NCBI GenBank assembly: GCA_028280205.1
Contig: JANQME010000392.1
Span: 1 to 6,550 of the forward strand
Direction of reading: 5' to 3'
Length of the DNA stretch: 6,550 bases
Source of the DNA: Longimicrobiales bacterium
Lineage (GTDB): Bacteria > Gemmatimonadota > Gemmatimonadetes > Longimicrobiales > Gaopeijiaceae
Positions 1 to 5,711 of this stretch are shown here, piece after piece. Numbering within the stretch: position 1 is the first letter of the stretch; every line of letters starts with the position of its first letter. The position numbers and the translations under genes were made by a program. The notes under the pieces are model-generated. The model had not been told where the DNA came from. It saw nothing but the letters and a program-made list of their open reading frames with translations, and ran no database searches.

Positions 1-815
1 CAGCCTCCTCCGTCGGCGAGCGACCGCTTCCACGCGACCATCGCCCCCACCTCGTTGGTGGTGATGGGGGGCACGCCGAGTCCGAGCAGACGCTCGGCCC
101 GGTCAACGCGGTCGACCGTCCACGTCGCGAGCGGGACGCCGGCGGAGGCCGCCCGCTCCGCCCAGTGAGGCCGGGCCAGCAGGATGCGTGCGTCGAAGTC
201 GACGAGCGCTCGGGAATCTCCGCCCGCCCGCTCGATCGCCTCCTCGGCCCGCCTCGGCCGCTCCACGATGTAGCCGATGAGCGCCTCGGGCGCGGCGGCC
301 CGGAGCGCTTCGAGTGCCGCCCACTCCATCGAAATGAAGACGGTCCGACTCAGGAGGCCCGCCGCCACCACGAGCTCGACGGTCCGCACCAGCGCTTCCG
401 GCGCCACTCCGCTCCGCTTGACCTCGGCGTACACGCGCACCCCGCTGAGCGCCGCCTCCGCCAGCGCGGCTTCGAGCGTCGGCACGGGCTCTCCCGTGAA
501 GTCCTCGGAGAACCAGCGGCCGGCGTCCACGCCGCGGAGCGCCTCCAGGGGTCGATCCGCGAGTCGGCCCGTGGCATCGGTCGTGCGGTCGAGCGTGGCG
601 TCGTGCAGGAGGACCGGAACCGCGTCCGCCGTCGCGTGCAGATCGAACTCGACGGCGTCGGCGCCGGCGTCGATGGCCAGGCGCAGCGCAGACAGGGTGT
701 TCTCCGGAGCGCGTGCCGAGTAGCCCCGGTGGGCCACGACCTCCACGACGCCGGCGAGCGGGAAGGCGGTCGACGGACCCGGCGTGACCGGCGCCGGGTC
801 GGAGTTGCTCGGCAC
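1..815 (-). CDS. Glycerophosphodiester phosphodiesterase (GDPD family), probably almost complete at its 3' end
   Basis: It likely hydrolyses glycerophosphodiesters to glycerol-3-phosphate and an alcohol, in phospholipid turnover. The frame reads to the window edge (271 codons). Numbered from the GTG at 815, it shows the family signature: AHRG (catalytic His29), PENT (37-40), ExD (Glu56, Asp58), a second catalytic His in LLHD (His71), DRTT (76-79), and an acidic/Lys strand AEVK (130-133). The C-terminal part has the TIM-barrel strands VDFDAR, ATWTVD and the closing PITTNEV, where relatives often read TDxP. I see no signal peptide, so it is probably cytoplasmic. There is no ATG in the N-terminal part. 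The GTG at 815 is 16 bases after the stop of the upstream gene; GTG at 746, just before the first barrel strand, is the alternative. On this strand the last two bases at the edge are TG, so the stop could be the very next base. The family call is sure; the start is not. Confidence 0.9.
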   Translation of the reverse strand, partial: MPSNSDPAPVTPGPSTAFPLAGVVEVVAHRGYSARAPENTLSALRLAIDAGADAVEFDLHATADAVPVLLHDATLDRTTDATGRLADRPLEALRGVDAGRWFSEDFTGEPVPTLEAALAEAALSGVRVYAEVKRSGVAPEALVRTVELVVAAGLLSRTVFISMEWAALEALRAAAPEALIGYIVERPRRAEEAIERAGGDSRALVDFDARILLARPHWAERAASAGVPLATWTVDRVDRAERLLGLGVPPITTNEVGAMVAWKRSLADGGG

Positions 816-831
816 GCCCCGGAGCGCGGCG

Positions 832-1206
832 TCAGCCGCGCGGCGCTCGAACGTCGCCGGGGTGTGGAGCGGCGCCGGCGGATCCGACCCCGGGGCCGTG
901 CGCCGTCCCCGCGTCGGACTCGGTCCCCGACGGCGCCGCCGCCAGCCGTCGCTCGAACTCCTGCGCCTCGGAGAGGCCACGAACCGCCTGGGAGAGGTGG
1001 GTGATCTCCTGTTCCTGAAGCTCGAGCCGGCGCTCCAGGATGCGGACGGTCTCCTCCGTGTCCTTCGTGACGAAGAGCCGGGCCAGCGCTTCGACCATGG
1101 GGGCGAGCGCGAACCGGGCGGTCACTCCGATGACCGGGACTAGGACGATCGAGGTTCCGAGGATGACGGCGACGAGACTGGTGAGGTCGATCGGCAGCAC
1201 CTGCAT
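832..1206 (-). CDS. Small membrane-anchored coiled-coil protein, function unknown
   Basis: This 124-residue protein has one hydrophobic segment at about residues 8-35 (rich in Val, Ile, Leu and Ala), then a charged heptad-like helix at about 44-88 (ETVRILERRLELQEQEI and following), then a flexible Gly/Pro/Ala-rich tail. The ATG at 1206 is chosen because a GGGAGGG Shine-Dalgarno lies about 6 bases upstream and because the hydrophobic segment starts right after it. The frame stays open further upstream, but that part looks like noise. The stop is followed after 16 bases by the phosphodiesterase start, so the two are probably co-transcribed. The architecture resembles small uncharacterised membrane proteins with a cytoplasmic coiled coil. 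I do not recognise a named family and assign no function. Confidence 0.75.
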   Translation of the reverse strand: MQVLPIDLTSLVAVILGTSIVLVPVIGVTARFALAPMVEALARLFVTKDTEETVRILERRLELQEQEITHLSQAVRGLSEAQEFERRLAAAPSGTESDAGTAHGPGVGSAGAAPHPGDVRAPRG

Positions 1207-1257
1207 GGCACCCTCCCGGTGGAGTCCGCCCCGCGGCCGACCGACGCGTCCGAGGGG

Positions 1258-1279
1258 TCCGAACGCCATGGTGTTCCGA
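1258..1279. promoter_or_regulatory. Imperfect inverted repeat in the divergent intergenic region
   Basis: GAAC (1261-1264) and GTTC (1273-1276) form a perfect four-base dyad around an eight-base centre. After one C-C mismatch, two more pairs extend each arm (T1258 with A1279, C1259 with G1278). It lies between the two divergent transcription units, where an operator could sit. It is short enough to be chance in GC-rich DNA, and no known operator is recognised. Confidence 0.2.
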
Positions 1280-1346
1280 GCGTCCGGCAGATGCAACGTT
1301 TTCCGGGGCGGGGCGGGCGCGTCGCAACGACGGCTTTCTTCCTTCC

Positions 1347-1370
1347 AACCGGCGCCGGGATCGCTCCGTC
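1347..1370 (+). promoter_or_regulatory. Candidate ECF-sigma-type promoter, possibly autoregulatory
   Basis: AACC at 1347-1350 is followed by exactly 16 bases and then CGTC at 1367-1370, continuing as CA. This matches the general layout of many ECF promoters, with an AAC core at -35 and CGTC at -10. It would start transcription near 1377, giving a leader of about 55 bases before the GTG at 1433. It faces the ECF sigma gene, and autoregulation is common in such systems. The two bases before the AAC core are CC rather than the usual G-rich pair, and only one copy is seen in the window, so this is a pattern match rather than proof. Confidence 0.4.
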
Positions 1371-1432
1371 CAAGTCGGTGCAGGTGGGAGAACGAGCACA
1401 CGGGATCACGAGGAACCTTGGGCGAACGGGCG

Positions 1433-1963
1433 GTGGCGCACTTCGAGACGGCGGACGTGAAGCGCGCCCAGGACGGCGACCACGAGGCGTTCGAGCGCCT
1501 CTACCGGGAGCACGTGGGGCGCGTGTTCGCCCTGTGCGTCCGCATGGTCGACGAGCAGTCGGCCGAGGATCTGACGCAGGAGGTGTTCATCCGGGCCTGG
1601 AACAAGCTGTCCACGTTCAAGGGGCAGTCGCGCTTCGGGACCTGGCTGCACCGACTGGCGATCAACCACGTTCTGAGTCGGAGGGAGACCCAGAGGAAGC
1701 GGGAGGCACGCCACGCCGGAGGGGACGGCGTCCTGGCCCGGGTCGTGGCGCCCAAGCGCCGGTCCTCGGGGCACGCGCTGGATCTGGAACGGGCGATCGG
1801 CCGGCTTCCGGAGCGAGCCCGCGACGTCTTCGTCCTGTACGACGTGGAAGGGTACAGCCACGACGAGATCGCGGACGTGCTCGGGGTGTCGGTGGGGACG
1901 TCAAAGTCCCAACTGCATCGCGCGCGGATGTTGATGAGACGGCACCTGGATGGTGGAGCATGA
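1433..1963 (+). CDS. RNA polymerase sigma factor of the ECF (extracytoplasmic function) sigma-70 group
   Basis: At 176 residues this is normal ECF length. Region 2 spans about residues 20-85: FERLYREHVGRVFALC, then the core-binding AEDLTQEVFIRAW (44-56), then the promoter-melting stretch FKGQSRFGTWLHRLAINHV (62-80). Region 4 spans about 120-173: IGRLPERARDVFVLYDVEGYS followed by the helix-turn-helix SHDEIADVLGVSVGTSKSQL and RAR. There is no extra C-terminal domain. The GTG at 1433 is chosen because it gives the usual 15-20 residues before region 2. TTG at 1418, with GAGGA three bases upstream, and GTG at 1457 are alternatives. The stop overlaps the next ATG (ATGA), as is typical for a sigma/anti-sigma pair. 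It probably directs transcription of this operon from the candidate promoter upstream. The target regulon cannot be read from the window. Confidence 0.95.
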   Translation: MAHFETADVKRAQDGDHEAFERLYREHVGRVFALCVRMVDEQSAEDLTQEVFIRAWNKLSTFKGQSRFGTWLHRLAINHVLSRRETQRKREARHAGGDGVLARVVAPKRRSSGHALDLERAIGRLPERARDVFVLYDVEGYSHDEIADVLGVSVGTSKSQLHRARMLMRRHLDGGA

Positions 1964-2727
1964 ATACGAAGCGAGATGAGCACGGGGAGATCGTGGCGCG
2001 ACTCTCCGACTACATGGCCGGCGAGCTCGAGCCGGAGGCCAGCGCCGAGATCGAGGTGCACCTGTCGGAGTGCGGTGGATGCCGCCGCGCCCTCGAGGAG
2101 CTGCGCGCCGTCGTGGCTGCCGTGGGGACGCTCGGAGCGCTGGACCCGCCGCGCGACCTGTGGCCCGGCATCGCGGCCACGATCGACGCCCCGGCGCCAC
2201 GGGCGCGGGCCGAGACGAAGGTGATCGAGTTTCCTGGGGCGGCTGCGGGGCGGTCCGTCGACGAGGAGCTCTCCGAGGCGGAGGCGCGCGGTGTGCGTCG
2301 CCTGGTCTTCACGGTTCCGCAGCTCGCGGCGGCCTCGGTCGCCCTGGTGGCGGCGTCCGCCTTCGCGACCTGGGCGATGAGCGGGGGAGTCGCAGCGCCG
2401 TCGACCGCCGGGCCGGACGGCTCCGTGTCCGGCGCCGTCGTGTTCGCCTCGACCGCGGCCGACGTCGGGCCGCCTCCCGCCGAGCTCGCGGACGAGCTCG
2501 CCGCGCTGGAGCAGACGCTCGCCGCGGCGCGTGCCGAGCTCGATCCGAACACGGTGCGGGTGCTGGAACGCAGCCTCGCGGTCATCGAGCAGGCGATCGC
2601 GGACTCTCGCCTGGCCATCGAACAGGATCCCGGCAACGAGTTCCTCGCGGCCCACCTGGAGCGGGTCTACGAGCGCAAGCTCCTCTACCTGCGCGAGGCC
2701 GTGCGCGTCGCGGAGTGGTCGGACTGA
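1960..2727 (+). CDS. Membrane-anchored anti-sigma factor with zinc-finger (zf-HC2/ZAS) domain and long helical C-terminal domain
   Basis: This protein (255 residues) probably binds and inhibits the ECF sigma factor encoded just before it. The cytoplasmic N-terminus has the zinc-binding anti-sigma motif H34-x3-C38-x2-C41 (HLSECGGC), preceded by the helix RLSDYMAGELEPEA, as in the zf-HC2/ZAS family. A charged linker rich in Glu and Ala leads to one membrane segment at about residues 119-141 (the stretch around PQLAAASVALVAASAFATWA). The remaining 110 or so residues should lie outside the membrane: a low-complexity linker, then a long predicted helix or coiled coil (ELADELAALEQTL, VRVLERSLAVIEQAI, FLAAHLERVYERKLLYLREA). 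This outer domain may sense the signal or bind a partner; that is inference. The start ATG overlaps the sigma stop codon by ATGA, implying translational coupling and matched amounts of the two proteins. Confidence 0.92.
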   Translation: MNTKRDEHGEIVARLSDYMAGELEPEASAEIEVHLSECGGCRRALEELRAVVAAVGTLGALDPPRDLWPGIAATIDAPAPRARAETKVIEFPGAAAGRSVDEELSEAEARGVRRLVFTVPQLAAASVALVAASAFATWAMSGGVAAPSTAGPDGSVSGAVVFASTAADVGPPPAELADELAALEQTLAAARAELDPNTVRVLERSLAVIEQAIADSRLAIEQDPGNEFLAAHLERVYERKLLYLREAVRVAEWSD

Positions 2728-2729
2728 CC

Positions 2730-3611
2730 ATGCTCGACACCGTTCTCCTCGTGACGACCCTCCTGGGCGCGTCCCCAGAGTCGCTCCCGGCGATGCCCGG
2801 GCAGGCGGACGCCGCCGCGGTGGACACGATCCTCGCTCTGCGTCCCGGCGACCGCGTCGTCCTCGAAAACCTCACGGGGGAGATCTCCGTACGGGGTTGG
2901 GACCGGGACGAGCTGGAGTTGAGAGGGGAGGACGAGGACGTGCCGCTGATCGTGAGCCGCCGCGGGTCCATCGTGCGCGTCGCACGGGACGACCGAAAGG
3001 GTCGGCGGCGCGGCGTCGAGGCGGCGATCCGCCTGCCGCGCTGGGTCGATGTCGATGTCTCCGGCCGCTCCCTCGACATCTGGATCGACGGCATCGACGG
3101 TACCGTCGAGATCAGCGGGGTGAGCGGGGACGTCTGGGTGGAGAACGCGGGGGGTCCGGTGCGCGTGCGCACGATCGAGGGCGAAATCGACGTCTCCGGC
3201 GCGCGCGCCGGTGTGAACGCCTCGTCGCAGTCCGACGAGGTGCGTCTCCGCGACGTCGAGGGTCCGGTCGACGCGCACAGCGGAAGCGGCGACCTCACCC
3301 TCGTCGACATACGGTCCGCCTCCGTCCGCGCCGAGACGCAGGACGGCGACGTGACGTTCTCCGGCACGGTCGCGAACGACGGACGCTACGGCTTCTTCGT
3401 CCACGACGGGGACGCGTACATCGCGATCCCGGCCACGTCGAGCGCCCGCGTCTCCGTGTCGACCTTCGACGGGGATTTCGAGTCGGAGTTCCCGGTGCGG
3501 ATCGAGCGGTACACGGGCGGGCGCGAGTTCGACTTCACGATCGGAGATGGGCGGGCGAGCATCGAGATCCAGGTGTTCGACGGAGAGATCCGCCTGCTCG
3601 AACGCAGGTAG
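2730..3611 (+). CDS. DUF4097 family beta-strand repeat protein, first of three paralogues
   Basis: A 293-residue protein of the DUF4097 (putative adhesin, beta-helix-like) family. After an N-terminal hydrophobic stretch (about residues 4-14) and a linker, the domain starts near residue 35 with the family opening VVLENLTGEISVRGW. Short strands then alternate with Gly/Asp turns (GVSGDV, TIEGEI, DVEGPV, ETQDGDV, HDGDA, STFDGDF), ending with FTIGDGR and VFDGEIRLLERR. The turns are varied, unlike those of the next two genes. It begins 2 bases after the anti-sigma stop and has no good Shine-Dalgarno (GGAG is 14 bases away), so it is probably translated by coupling. The signal peptide is weak, with Asp and no basic residue at the very N-terminus; a GTG at 2715 could add five residues but no charge. 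Export is likely by family but not proven. The molecular role is unknown. Confidence 0.88.
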   Translation: MLDTVLLVTTLLGASPESLPAMPGQADAAAVDTILALRPGDRVVLENLTGEISVRGWDRDELELRGEDEDVPLIVSRRGSIVRVARDDRKGRRRGVEAAIRLPRWVDVDVSGRSLDIWIDGIDGTVEISGVSGDVWVENAGGPVRVRTIEGEIDVSGARAGVNASSQSDEVRLRDVEGPVDAHSGSGDLTLVDIRSASVRAETQDGDVTFSGTVANDGRYGFFVHDGDAYIAIPATSSARVSVSTFDGDFESEFPVRIERYTGGREFDFTIGDGRASIEIQVFDGEIRLLERR

Positions 3612-3662
3612 AAGCGGGACCACGGACGGCAGACTCGAACGAGACGAACGGGAGGAGATGGG

Positions 3663-4514
3663 ATGAAGTCGGTACGCTGGGCGATCATCGGGCTGGGTGT
3701 GTTCATCACGACGGGGGCGTTCGCGTTCGCCCAGTCGGGTCTCTTCTCCGGCGACGGGGAGGCGGTCTCGGCGAACCTGGGTGTGAGGGGAAGCGCGGCG
3801 CAGTCAGCGGAGGACTTCCGTTGGAGTGGTCGACTCGCCCCGGGTCGTACCCTCGAGATCAAGGGAATCAACGGCGACATCTCGGTCCGCGGGACCGAAG
3901 GCGCCCGGATCGAGGTCGTGGCGGAGGCTCGGGGCCGTCGCTCCGACCCCTCGAGCGTCCGCATCGAGCGCGTCGAGCACGCACGAGGCATCACCTTCTG
4001 CGCCGTCTATCCGACGCCGGAAGGGAAGCGGGCCAATGAGTGCGCACCCGGCTCCGAGGGCCGGATGAACACGGAGCGCAACGACGTGACGGTCGACTTC
4101 GAGGTGCTGCTGCCCGCCGACCTGCACCTCGCTGCCCGGACGGTGAACGGGGAGGTGCTCGCCTACGACCTCGGCGGCGACGTGCGGGCGAACACCGTCA
4201 ACGGCGACATCGAGGTGTCGACCGACGGATTCGCACGGGCCGAGACCGTCAACGGGAGCATCGACGTGGCCATGGGCGCGTCCGACTTCCGCGAGGGCGC
4301 CGAGTTCTCGACGGTGAACGGCAGCATCACGCTCGACGTCGACGACGAGGTCGACGCCGACGTCCGCGCGAGCTGGCTGAACGGCGGCTTCGAGAGCGAC
4401 CTGCCCTTCACGCTCGAGGGGCGGGTCGGCAAGCGGAGCGCGCGCGGCGTGCTCGGTCAGGGAGGTGCGGAGCTCGTGCTGCAGACGGTCAACGGGTCGA
4501 TCCGGATCCGCTGA
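3663..4514 (+). CDS. DUF4097 family protein with TVNG turn repeats, second paralogue, exported
   Basis: A 283-residue protein with a clear Sec signal peptide: basic start MKSVRW, hydrophobic core IIGLGVFITTGAFAF, and a likely cleavage after AFA near residue 23. The domain opens with LEIKGINGDISVRG, matching the opening of the paralogue before it. It then shows evenly placed turns TVNG at residues 160, 178, 195 and 217, WLNG at 238, and TVNG at 275, next to the C-terminal IRIR. Two cysteines (113 and 127) fall in an insertion between the opening strands and the repeat; in an oxidising compartment they could form a disulfide. The start is firm, because GGAGGAG at 3651-3657 is five bases before the ATG. 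It lies 51 bases after the first DUF4097 gene in what looks like one operon. It probably acts in the periplasm or at the cell surface; the function is not known. Confidence 0.9.
   Translation: MKSVRWAIIGLGVFITTGAFAFAQSGLFSGDGEAVSANLGVRGSAAQSAEDFRWSGRLAPGRTLEIKGINGDISVRGTEGARIEVVAEARGRRSDPSSVRIERVEHARGITFCAVYPTPEGKRANECAPGSEGRMNTERNDVTVDFEVLLPADLHLAARTVNGEVLAYDLGGDVRANTVNGDIEVSTDGFARAETVNGSIDVAMGASDFREGAEFSTVNGSITLDVDDEVDADVRASWLNGGFESDLPFTLEGRVGKRSARGVLGQGGAELVLQTVNGSIRIR
4140..4496 (+). repeat. Protein-level TVNG turn repeat within the second DUF4097 protein
   Basis: Five TVNG motifs and one WLNG variant recur at intervals of 18, 17, 22, 21 and 37 residues. Most are followed by a short strand of the kind SI-V or DIEV. 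The pattern suggests one turn of a beta-helix per motif. The repeat is clear in the protein and only weak in the DNA, because synonymous codons differ between copies. Confidence 0.8.
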
Positions 4515-4532
4515 CGAGAGACGAGAACGGTG

Positions 4533-4552
4533 CGGCCGCGCGGGTGCGGCCG
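4533..4552 (+). other. GC-rich hairpin in the leader of the third DUF4097 gene
   Basis: CGGCCGC (4533-4539) pairs perfectly with GCGGCCG (4546-4552) around a six-base loop. It sits 18 bases after the stop of the second DUF4097 gene and about 57 bases before the next start. There is no T-run after it (TTACG follows), so it is not a standard intrinsic terminator. It could weaken read-through or protect a processed 3' end. Confidence 0.45.
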
Positions 4553-4581
4553 TTACGACGAAGAGCCCAACGATATCGAAG

Positions 4582-4600
4582 CCCGCACAGGCGGGAGGAG
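4582..4600 (+). promoter_or_regulatory. Shine-Dalgarno of the third DUF4097 gene, partly inside a small stem
   Basis: GGGAGGAG at 4593-4600 is nine bases before the ATG at 4610 and fixes the start. CCCGC (4582-4586) can pair with GCGGG (4591-4595) across the four-base loop ACAG, so the first three bases of the Shine-Dalgarno would be paired. With only five base pairs the stem is weak, and GAGGAG may stay free. Confidence 0.45.
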
Positions 4601-4609
4601 CTTGAGAGG

Positions 4610-5647
4610 ATGAAGAAGCTGGTGTGGATGGCCGCGGCACTCGTGGCGGTGCCCCTCGGGGCGCAGGAAGTCGAACGGTTGTCGGGCCGCAGCGCGGCCG
4701 TGTACAACCTGGCCGGACGAGTCGACATCGTGCGCGGCAGCGGATCGGAGGTGGTCGTCCGGATCGACCGCGGCGGTCGAGACGCCGACCTGCTCCGGGT
4801 GGAGACGGACGCGATCCGCGGACGAGAGACGCTGCGGATCGTCTACCCGGACAACGAGATCGTCTATCCGGAGATGGGCCGCGGGTCGAACACCTCGCTC
4901 ACGGTGCGCGACGACGGCACGTTTTCCGACGGCGGAGGGCGGCGTGGGGACCGCGTCCGTATCCGCGGGCGTGGCGACGGACTCGAGGCGTGGGCCGATC
5001 TCGTCATCGAGGTGCCGGCGGGAAGGGCGTTGGACGTCAACGTCGCCGTCGGTGAGGTCGACGCCGAGGGGATCGACGGTGACCTCTCGATCGACACGGG
5101 CTCCGGTGCGGTGACCGTGCTCGATATCGTCGGGGCGCTCGAGGTCGAGACCGGCTCGGGCAGCATCGTGGTGCGCGGCGTCGAGGGCGACCTCTTCGTC
5201 GACACCGGGTCGGGCCGGGTCGAAGTGTCCGAGGTGCGGGGCCGGGAGGTCGAGATCGACACGGGCTCCGGAGGGGTGCGCGGCTACGGGCTGTCCGCCG
5301 AGGCGGTCACCGTCGACACCGGCAGCGGCTCGATCGAGCTCGAGGGCGTCGCGGCGTCCGACGTGGTCCTCGACACGGGCAGCGGCTCGATCGACGTCGA
5401 GATGCTGACGGACGTGGACCGTCTGGACGCCGACACCGGGTCGGGCTCGGTCACCGTGCGTGCACCGGCGGGCCTGGGTGCCACCGTCGACATCGAGACG
5501 GGCAGCGGGGGGATCGATCTGGACTTCCCCGTGGAGGTTCGCTCGATCCGCCGGGACGAGGTGCACGGCACGATCGGGGACGGCCGCGGAGAGATCGTCA
5601 TCGACACCGGGTCGGGCTCGGTCAAGCTCCTGCGCACCACGAACTGA
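4610..5647 (+). CDS. DUF4097 family protein with nine DTGSG turn repeats, third paralogue, exported
   Basis: A 345-residue protein with a clear signal peptide (MKKLVW, hydrophobic AAALVAVPL, cleavage likely after LGA at residue 18). The mature part starts with strands like YNLAGRVDIVRGSG, then has a Gly/Arg/Asp-rich insertion (about 90-125) before the repeat. Nine [DE]TGSG turns begin at residues 162, 180, 198, 217, 236, 255, 275, 296 and 332, each followed by a short strand such as SIELEG or SVTVRA. This is the regular pattern of DUF4097 beta-helix-like proteins, here unusually uniform. The end (IGDGRGEIVI, last DTGSG, VKLL) matches the ends of the two preceding paralogues. No enzyme motif or cysteine is seen in the repeat region. 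It is the last gene of the operon and is followed by a strong hairpin. It is probably periplasmic or on the surface; the binding partner is unknown. Confidence 0.9.
   Translation: MKKLVWMAAALVAVPLGAQEVERLSGRSAAVYNLAGRVDIVRGSGSEVVVRIDRGGRDADLLRVETDAIRGRETLRIVYPDNEIVYPEMGRGSNTSLTVRDDGTFSDGGGRRGDRVRIRGRGDGLEAWADLVIEVPAGRALDVNVAVGEVDAEGIDGDLSIDTGSGAVTVLDIVGALEVETGSGSIVVRGVEGDLFVDTGSGRVEVSEVRGREVEIDTGSGGVRGYGLSAEAVTVDTGSGSIELEGVAASDVVLDTGSGSIDVEMLTDVDRLDADTGSGSVTVRAPAGLGATVDIETGSGGIDLDFPVEVRSIRRDEVHGTIGDGRGEIVIDTGSGSVKLLRTTN
5093..5617 (+). repeat. Nine-copy [DE]TGSG repeat array inside the third DUF4097 gene
   Basis: The motif recurs at intervals of 18, 18, 19, 19, 19, 20, 21 and 36 residues. 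At the DNA level some copies are nearly the same. The 23 bases at 5431-5453 recur exactly at 5602-5624, and the 17 bases at 5321-5337 recur at 5378-5394 (57 bases apart). Other copies use different synonymous codons. Confidence 0.88.
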
Positions 5648-5650
5648 GGC

Positions 5651-5697
5651 GGAGGCCGGCCGGTGCCGGGTACCCCCCGGACCGGCCGGTTGCCTCC
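5651..5697. terminator. Large GC-rich hairpin between convergent genes, probable bidirectional terminator
   Basis: The stem has three parts. GGAGG (5651-5655) pairs with CCTCC (5693-5697), the nine bases 5656-5664 pair with 5681-5689, and CCGGG (5666-5670) pairs with CCCGG (5676-5680). There is a one-base bulge at 5665 and a three-base bulge at 5690-5692. The loop is about five bases. It fills the gap between the convergent stops at 5647 and 5712. No T-run follows on either strand, so termination efficiency is uncertain, but its position and strength favour this role. Confidence 0.7.
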
Positions 5698-5711
5698 GTC
5701 TGCCCGTCGAC

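Noticed and set aside
1259..1300. Sigma-70-like promoter on the minus strand (TTGCAT, 17 bases, CACCAT) for the membrane-protein gene
   Set aside because: The -10 part matches the consensus at only three of six positions and the -35 part is equally weak; it is not convincing.
350..1399. Long minus-strand frame of about 349 codons over the phosphodiesterase region
   Set aside because: Its product is rich in Arg, Pro, Ser and Ala without domains. It overlaps the recognised phosphodiesterase and membrane-protein frames, so it is a shadow frame of GC-rich DNA.
1219..1959. In-frame upstream extension of the anti-sigma gene over the sigma factor (502-codon frame)
   Set aside because: The sigma factor frame is unmistakable in this stretch and the extension has no domain features; the ATGA overlap explains the true start.
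2070..2729. In-frame upstream extension of the first DUF4097 gene through the anti-sigma gene
   Set aside because: The extra residues are Arg/Gly-rich noise lying over the recognised anti-sigma domain; the gene starts at the ATG after the anti-sigma stop.
5093..5617. DTGSG as the active-site motif of aspartic proteases (DTG followed by S or T)
   Set aside because: It occurs nine times at rung-like spacing without the hydrophobic flanks or second-lobe context of pepsin- or retropepsin-like enzymes, and two copies have Glu in place of Asp. It is a turn motif.
5093..5617. RTX-type calcium-binding nonapeptide repeats
   Set aside because: The unit is 18-21 residues, not nine, and does not fit GGxGxDxxx.
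5093..5617. CRISPR-like direct repeats
   Set aside because: The repeats are in-frame codons of a protein, vary in sequence and spacing, and have no unique spacers of even length.
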